Assembly: GCA_047971145.1 (NCBI GenBank)
Contig: JBKDZL010000091.1
Span: forward strand, 1 to 11,717
Length of the DNA: 11,717 nucleotides
DNA from: JBKDZL01 sp047971145
GTDB taxonomy: Bacteria; Bacillota_I; Bacilli_A; Erysipelotrichales; Erysipelotrichaceae
Reading direction: 5' to 3'
Positions within the stretch are counted from its first letter, which is position 1; each line of letters begins with the position of its first letter. The translations under genes were made by a program, and so were the position numbers. The notes under the pieces were generated by a model that saw only the letters and a list, made by a program, of their open reading frames with translations, made no database searches and was not told where the DNA came from. Below are positions 7,163-11,717 of this stretch, in pieces.

Positions 7163-7174
7163 ATCATCTAATAT
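7145..7174 (+). promoter_or_regulatory. Long inverted repeat over the -10 box, candidate operator
   Basis: The outer arms ATATTAG (7145-7151) and CTAATAT (7168-7174) are exact inverted copies. The inner arms TGATAT (7154-7159) and ATATCA (7161-7166) are also exact, centred on A7160. Only AG (7152-7153) opposite T7167 breaks the symmetry. The element spans the whole -10 hexamer and the expected start site, a position where a bound repressor would block transcription. Because the start site is near its right end, it is mostly not transcribed from this promoter and so is better read as a DNA site than as an RNA hairpin. The inner part resembles a Fur-family 7-1-7 site in outline but is one base short per arm, so I do not name the regulator. 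Confidence 0.6.
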
Positions 7175-7187
7175 AGGAGGTGCTGAG

Positions 7188-7358
7188 ATGCCGGTAACTG
7201 TGTTTAAAGATGATTGCATTGGTTGTGGAACATGTGTTGGTGTTTGCCCAACTGGAGCATTACAGATGCAAGATGATGGAAAAGCGGAATGTGTAGAAGG
7301 CTGCATTGATTGTGGTGCTTGTATTCCTGAGTGTCCAACAGAAGCGATAAAACCTTAA
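7188..7358 (+). CDS. Small 2[4Fe-4S] ferredoxin (56 aa)
   Basis: This short gene carries low-potential electrons in the cytoplasm, as bacterial clostridial-type ferredoxins do. AGGAGG at 7175-7180 sits 7 bases before the ATG. Two cluster motifs of the form CxxCxxCxxxCP are seen: C10, C13, C16, C20-P21 and C39, C42, C45, C49-P50, the spacing of classic clostridial ferredoxins (about 55 aa). An additional cysteine, C35, lies four residues before the second motif. The protein is acidic and full length, with no signal peptide. The gene has its own promoter and probable operator and ends in a terminator whose stem begins in the stop codon. The partner enzyme cannot be read from the sequence. The neighbouring radical-SAM enzyme MiaB needs low-potential electrons and is a plausible client. 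Confidence 0.95.
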   Translation: MPVTVFKDDCIGCGTCVGVCPTGALQMQDDGKAECVEGCIDCGACIPECPTEAIKP

Positions 7359-7380
7359 ACCAAGCTAAGCTTGGTTTTTT
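7357..7380 (+). terminator. Intrinsic terminator between ferredoxin and miaB
   Basis: AACCAAGC (7358-7365) pairs perfectly with GCTTGGTT (7369-7376) around a TAA loop, extendable by A7357 with T7377. The unbroken T run occupies 7375-7380. The 5' arm begins within the ferredoxin stop codon (7356-7358). Only 16 bases separate its end from the miaB ATG, with no visible promoter between, so miaB is either transcribed by readthrough or from a promoter inside the ferredoxin gene. Confidence 0.88.
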
Positions 7381-7396
7381 ATTGGAAAGAGTGATT

Positions 7397-8839
7397 ATGA
7401 AAAAAAATGAACGATGGCAATTACCGTCTTTAAAATCAGTTAGAACAAGTAAAAAGGATATTAGATACTTTAACTTTGAATTATCTAAAGACTATATTGG
7501 TTTAGGAAAAAATAAAAAATATTACATTAGAACTTATGGTTGTCAAGCTAATGAGCGAGATACTGAGTTAATGTCGGGTATTTTAAAACAATTAGGTTAT
7601 CAAGCAAGTGAAACTTTAGAAGAAAGTGATTTAATTATTTTAAATACTTGTGCGGTTAGAAGAACGGCTGAGGATAAAGTTTTAGGTGAGCTAGGACAAT
7701 TGAAAAGATTAAAAAGAGAAAATCCTGATTTAATTATTGGTTTAGCTGGCTGTATTTCTCAAGAGGAGGAAATGGTTCAATTTATTATTGAAAAATATCC
7801 TCATGTTGATTTGATTTTTGGTACTCATAATATTAATAGATTACCCCAATTACTATCACAGTGTATTTTTGATCAACTAAAAGTGGTTGAGGTATATAGT
7901 GATACTGCTGATATTATTGAATCATTACCTAGCAGCAGAAAATTACCACATAAAGCTTGGATCAATATTATGTATGGCTGTGATAAGTTTTGTACTTATT
8001 GTATAGTTCCTTATACCAGAGGGAAACAGCGCTCACGTAAGGAAGCTGATATCTTAAGTGAGGTTTATGAGTGTGTAGAGTCAGGATATCAAGAAATCAC
8101 GTTATTAGGGCAGAATGTTAATGCTTATGGTAAGGATTTTGCTTATCAAGGTGGCTTTAGCACCTTATTAGCAAAAGTGGCTGAGAGTGGCATTGCTCGT
8201 GTACGATTTGTCACTTCTCATCCTTGGGATTTTAGTGATAGCATGGTAGAAGTTATTGCCAAATATGATAATATCATGCCCTATATTCACCTGCCACTAC
8301 AGGCTGGTAGTGATGAAATATTAAAGAAGATGGGTAGGCGTTATAGTGTTAAAGATTATTTGAAAATTTTTGATAAATTAAAGGCAGAAGTAACAAATGC
8401 TAGTTTTTCTACCGATATTATTGTCGGTTTTCCTGGTGAGAGTGAAGAGCAATTTCAAGATACTTTAAAAATGGTTGAGTATTGTAAATTTGATAATATT
8501 TTCAGTTTCATTTACTCACCAAGAGAAAACACTCCAGCTGCTTTATTAGTGGATGATGTCACTAAGTCTGAAAAAAGTGATAGACTACAACGATTAAATA
8601 ATTTGTTTAAGCCTTTTGCCTTAGAAAATGCGAAAGCTTATGTTGGTAAGATTGAGGAAATTTTAGTTGATGGTAAAAGCAAGCGCAATGATGAAGTATA
8701 TAGTGGCTATACTACCACTAATAAATTAGTTAACTTTACTACAACTGAAAAAATCGAGATTGGTGATTTAGTAATGGTGAGAATTGATCAAGCAAAAACC
8801 TTTACTTTAGATGGTGTAATGGTAGGAAAAAAACTATAG
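7397..8839 (+). CDS. miaB: tRNA-2-methylthio-N6-dimethylallyladenosine synthase (MiaB)
   Basis: MiaB is a radical-SAM methylthiotransferase that converts i6A37 to ms2i6A37 in tRNAs reading UNN codons. The ATG at 7397 (480 aa) is chosen because the in-frame GTG at 7331 lies inside the ferredoxin gene and the terminator. The ribosome binding site (GGAAAG, 7384-7389) is weak. After a leader of about 42 residues, as in Firmicutes MiaB/YmcB, the N-terminal methylthiotransferase domain shows its three cluster cysteines: C49 (TYGCQANE), C85 (NTCAVR) and C119 (LAGCISQEE). The radical-SAM motif is C195-xxx-C199-xx-C202 in YGCDKFCTYCIVPYTRG, and the typical QNVNAYG follows. A C-terminal TRAM domain occupies roughly 414-478. 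The start of the domain, YGCQANERDTE, and the RGKQRSR segment point to MiaB rather than MtaB or RimO. Confidence 0.95.
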   Translation: MKKNERWQLPSLKSVRTSKKDIRYFNFELSKDYIGLGKNKKYYIRTYGCQANERDTELMSGILKQLGYQASETLEESDLIILNTCAVRRTAEDKVLGELGQLKRLKRENPDLIIGLAGCISQEEEMVQFIIEKYPHVDLIFGTHNINRLPQLLSQCIFDQLKVVEVYSDTADIIESLPSSRKLPHKAWINIMYGCDKFCTYCIVPYTRGKQRSRKEADILSEVYECVESGYQEITLLGQNVNAYGKDFAYQGGFSTLLAKVAESGIARVRFVTSHPWDFSDSMVEVIAKYDNIMPYIHLPLQAGSDEILKKMGRRYSVKDYLKIFDKLKAEVTNASFSTDIIVGFPGESEEQFQDTLKMVEYCKFDNIFSFIYSPRENTPAALLVDDVTKSEKSDRLQRLNNLFKPFALENAKAYVGKIEEILVDGKSKRNDEVYSGYTTTNKLVNFTTTEKIEIGDLVMVRIDQAKTFTLDGVMVGKKL

Positions 8840-8872
8840 TTATTGTATAATAATAATTAAGATGGAGGTTTT

Positions 8873-10531
8873 ATGGATCAAGTAAAAATATGTGCTTTAG
8901 GTGGATTAGATGAAAATGGAAAAAATCTCTATGTCATTGAAATCAACAAAAGTATCTTTATAGTCGAGGCTGGATTTAAGTATCCAGAAAAAGGACAACT
9001 AGGAATTCAATATATAATTCCAGATTTTAGTTATTTAGAGAGTAATAAAGAAAAAATCAAGGGTATATTTTTGACGCATGCTCATGATGATAGTATGGGG
9101 GCGATTGTTGATTTATTAAAAGTTGTGGATGTGCCAATTTTCACGACGGCTTTCACTGGTAAAATTGTTAAGGAATTAATAAAAGCTAAAAGTGATATTA
9201 ATGCGAACATTAAGATTCTTAAGCGTAATGGTGATTTTAGTGTGGCAAATCAGAGATTTAAAACTTTTTCGGTTACTCACTCGATTCCTGATACTTTTGG
9301 TTTAGCTTTTGAAACTGATAAAGGATATATTGTTTTTGTCAGCAATTATACTGTTGATTATGATGTTACTTTGGCAAGTTTTTCTAGCGATTTATCTTCT
9401 CTGGCTCAAATAGGCAAAAAAGGCGTTTTATGTTTAATGTTGGAATCTTTATATGCTGATAAGCCAGGCCATACTGCTCCTAAACATCGTATTGCTCATA
9501 AGTTAGAGTCACATTTTGTTGAAGCTACAGGTCGTATTATTATCACTGTTTATCAACAGAATTTATTTCGAATTATTGAAATTTTAGAGTTAGTTAAAAA
9601 ATATAATCGTAAAGTATATTTTCACAATCCTGTCATGAATCAAATGTTGAAGATTGCGGAAGAATTGAATTACTATCAAAGGCCTAATGGATTAGAGGTT
9701 AGTGCTGAAGAATTTGATAATAATGAAGATAATATGGTTATTATTATTAGTGATTCTGGCCCTGCTGTATTTAATACCATGCATAATATTGCGATAGGTG
9801 AAAATCAGAGTATGGAGTTGCGAGCAAGTGATTTAGTTGTGGTTGCCTCACCGGTGGTGCCTGGTGTTGAAAAAGTCGCTGGTAAATTAGAGAATGAATT
9901 ATATAAAGATGGCATTAAATTATTTTCTTTAAACCAGAAAGAGGTAATGTCAATGCATCCTTCAAGTGAAGATTTGAAGATGTTTATTTATTTATTTAAG
10001 CCTAAGTATTATATGCCAATTATTGGTGAGTATAGGCATTTAATTGATAATGCTAATATTGCGGTTGATATGGGATATTTGGTGAATAATATTATTGTTT
10101 TGGATAATGGACAAATTGCCAGTTTTGAAAATGGTAAACTAAAAGAAAATTACCAAAACTTTAATGCGATTGATGTGATGGTTGATGGCAATGCTAGCTT
10201 AGACTCACATGGTTTGGTTCTGCGTGATAGAGAAATATTATCTAAGGATGGCGTGATTATCATTGCGATTGCATTAGATTTTAATACGAAAAAAATTATT
10301 GCTGGTCCTGATGTTCAAACTCGTGGATTGGTTTATTTGAAGGATGCTGAACATATTATTAAAGAATTAAACAAGATTATTATTAATGGAGTCAATGAGT
10401 TAGTAGAATCAAATAGTTATAGTAATGCTGATGGACGCTTAATAGTTAAAGATCGAATACAAAAATATATTAGTAAGGAAACTGGTAAAAGACCAATGGT
10501 TTTACCAACAATTATTGAGGTTAGAAATTAA
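8873..10531 (+). CDS. rnjB: RNase J2-like metallo-beta-lactamase/beta-CASP protein with degenerate active site
   Basis: RNase J enzymes degrade and process RNA; J2 is the weakly active or inactive partner of J1 in many Bacilli. The ATG at 8873 follows GGAGG at 8864-8868, 33 bases after miaB. The full 552-residue layout is present: N-terminal MBL fold (ALGGLDENGKN, IIPDFSYL), beta-CASP domain from about 200 to 350, return to MBL with KPKYYMPIIGEYRHL (376-390), and a C-terminal domain with LVLRDREILS, AGPDVQTRGLVY and RPMVLPTIIEV. By comparison with RNase J1 as I know it, the metal-site motif HxHxDH reads H69-A-H71-D-D73-S74, so the last His is Ser. The GDFK aspartate is N158, and the histidine before GEYR is I384. 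H136 (THSIPD) and H362 remain. Loss of several ligands argues against normal nuclease activity. Overlap with ftsK suggests cotranscription. Confidence 0.92.
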   Translation: MDQVKICALGGLDENGKNLYVIEINKSIFIVEAGFKYPEKGQLGIQYIIPDFSYLESNKEKIKGIFLTHAHDDSMGAIVDLLKVVDVPIFTTAFTGKIVKELIKAKSDINANIKILKRNGDFSVANQRFKTFSVTHSIPDTFGLAFETDKGYIVFVSNYTVDYDVTLASFSSDLSSLAQIGKKGVLCLMLESLYADKPGHTAPKHRIAHKLESHFVEATGRIIITVYQQNLFRIIEILELVKKYNRKVYFHNPVMNQMLKIAEELNYYQRPNGLEVSAEEFDNNEDNMVIIISDSGPAVFNTMHNIAIGENQSMELRASDLVVVASPVVPGVEKVAGKLENELYKDGIKLFSLNQKEVMSMHPSSEDLKMFIYLFKPKYYMPIIGEYRHLIDNANIAVDMGYLVNNIIVLDNGQIASFENGKLKENYQNFNAIDVMVDGNASLDSHGLVLRDREILSKDGVIIIAIALDFNTKKIIAGPDVQTRGLVYLKDAEHIIKELNKIIINGVNELVESNSYSNADGRLIVKDRIQKYISKETGKRPMVLPTIIEVRN

Positions 10532-11717
10532 TGGCTAGAAAAACAAAATCACAAATAGAAAAAGAGGCTAATAATAAGAAGTTGTTGTATAAAGTCATTG
10601 CCGTTTTTACAATTTTTGTGATTATTGTTGGGATCTTTAATTGGGGTGTTATTGGGATCTTCATAAATAATATTTTTAAGTATTTATTAGGAGATGCTGC
10701 CTTTATTTTTATGATTGTGATTAGCTTATGGATCATTTTATATGTTCTAGGAGCTAGTAAATATTTTACTGATAAAAAAGTCGGGATTGCCTTAACTTTA
10801 TTCTTTTTATCTGGAGTTTTAATATCCGCAATTAATACACCAGTTAGTGAGAATCCTCTAAGTTTAATCAGTGATTATTTGGGCAATACTTTTGCGATGT
10901 TTAAGGGAGAGACTAGTTTTAGCTCTGGTTTGATTGGGACAATTTTATTTGCGGTTTCGAATTTGTTGTTTGGGGTGTATGGTACGTTATTATTGATTAT
11001 TGTCTTGATTCTTGTTGCGGTTGTTTTATTGCTTCACAAGGAAACAATTATTATGTTTTTTGCAGGAATTAAAGAGTTTTTCACTAAAGATAAAAGTACT
11101 AATAAGTCTTTTAAAATGCCTGAGGCTATCACCGATAATGATACTATAAGTGGAAGATTAATTGATGTTGATGAGAAAGCTGATGTGATTTTAGAAAGAG
11201 CTAAACCCTTAAAAAATAGTTATCTAAATAATGATATTAAAGAGAGTGTTGAAAAATCTCCAGTTCGTTTAAAAAGAAAAGGTAGTGAGCCTATTGATTA
11301 TGTTTTACCACCAATGAGTTTACTTAAAAATCCGATTATTAATAGAGGAAATGAAAATAATGAAGCAGCGATTAAAAAAGGTAAATTCCTTATTGAAATT
11401 TTAGCTAATTTTGGCATTGATGCTGAATTAGTTGATACTCATATTGGACCATCTGTTACTAAATTTGAAATTAAACCTGCAGTTGGGGTTAAGGTTTCTA
11501 AAATTTCTAATTTAGCTGATGATATTAAAATGGCTTTGGCAGCTAAGGATGTCCGTATTGAAGCTCCTATTCCTGGTTATAATACTGTGGGTGTGGAAAT
11601 ACCTAATGTCAAGAATACTTCTGTGATGGTGAAGGAAATTGTTGCCTCTAATAACAGTGATAATATGCTTACCATTGGTTTAGGAAAAGATTTACAGGGT
11701 AAGAGTGTTTATATGGA
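10531..11717 (+). CDS. ftsK: FtsK/SpoIIIE-family DNA translocase, N-terminal part (cut by window end)
   Basis: This membrane-anchored ATPase pumps chromosomal DNA through the division septum. The ATG at 10531 overlaps the rnjB stop by one base (TAATG), with GAGG at 10517-10520 ten bases upstream. The frame stays open to the right edge, giving 395 residues of what should be roughly 700-800. Four membrane helices are seen at about 20-44, 56-74, 84-101 and 134-169 (the last long enough for two passes). A charged linker follows to about residue 255. The alpha/beta translocase domain then starts with VLPPMSLL. Typical FtsK segments follow: GPSVTKFEIKPAVGVKVSKI, NLADDIKMALAAKDVRIEAP and IPGYNTVGVEIPN. 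The last visible residues, LGKDLQGKSVYM, lie just before the expected Walker A, which is outside the window. An RNase J gene before spoIIIE echoes the general B. subtilis neighbourhood of rnjB and spoIIIE. Confidence 0.95.
   Translation, partial: MARKTKSQIEKEANNKKLLYKVIAVFTIFVIIVGIFNWGVIGIFINNIFKYLLGDAAFIFMIVISLWIILYVLGASKYFTDKKVGIALTLFFLSGVLISAINTPVSENPLSLISDYLGNTFAMFKGETSFSSGLIGTILFAVSNLLFGVYGTLLLIIVLILVAVVLLLHKETIIMFFAGIKEFFTKDKSTNKSFKMPEAITDNDTISGRLIDVDEKADVILERAKPLKNSYLNNDIKESVEKSPVRLKRKGSEPIDYVLPPMSLLKNPIINRGNENNEAAIKKGKFLIEILANFGIDAELVDTHIGPSVTKFEIKPAVGVKVSKISNLADDIKMALAAKDVRIEAPIPGYNTVGVEIPNVKNTSVMVKEIVASNNSDNMLTIGLGKDLQGKSVYM

Noticed and set aside
7331..7399. GTG at 7331 as the miaB start, giving 502 residues
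   Set aside because: It lies inside the ferredoxin gene, and the additional residues would be encoded by the terminator hairpin. The ATG at 7397 fits the usual MiaB leader.
8846..8851. TATAAT between miaB and the RNase J gene as a promoter
   Set aside because: The hexamer is perfect, but no -35 element is found at 16-18 bases and the TG is directly adjacent rather than one base away, in a very AT-rich gap. Readthrough from miaB is simpler.

Overview
The window is AT-rich and all genes lie on the + strand. The organism is most likely a low-GC Bacillota, in or near the Bacilli/Mollicutes branch. The evidence is a T-box riboswitch controlling thrS, a MiaB with the long N-terminal leader seen in Firmicutes, an RNase J paralogue directly followed by a FtsK/SpoIIIE translocase, strong AGGAGG-type ribosome binding sites and AT-rich codon choice. 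Tryptophan is written TGG and no gene is interrupted by TGA, so the standard bacterial code fits. The exact taxon is inference.

Layout. (1) 1-3278 is the 3' part of a very large repeat protein, 14 consecutive Ig-like (Big_3 type) units of about 76 residues, entering from the left edge. It ends without a cell-wall sorting signal or membrane tail. (2) Overlapping its end by 8 bases is a 59-residue unknown, partly coiled-coil protein (3271-3450), which overlaps argS (3434-5071) by 17 bases, so three very different proteins sit in one overlapping run. (3) 5072-5334 is a leader with a consensus promoter, a T-box RNA and a terminator. It controls thrS (5335-7071), whose product lacks the N-terminal TGS domain but keeps its editing and zinc sites. 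(4) 7072-7187 holds an extended -10 promoter covered by a long inverted repeat. It drives a 56-residue 2[4Fe-4S] ferredoxin (7188-7358), followed by a clear terminator. (5) miaB (7397-8839), an RNase J2-like protein with a ruined metal site (8873-10531) and the 5' part of a FtsK/SpoIIIE DNA translocase (10531 to the right edge) follow closely.

How the genes relate. Most are housekeeping: tRNA charging (argS, thrS), tRNA thiomethylation (miaB), RNA decay (RNase J2) and chromosome translocation (ftsK). The ferredoxin could feed electrons to the Fe-S enzyme MiaB next door, which is inference from adjacency and chemistry. I did not find a clear multi-gene system of a wholly new kind. The items most worth a second look are the repeat protein/small ORF/argS overlap, the palindrome over the ferredoxin promoter, the catalytically degenerate RNase J and the TGS-less ThrRS.
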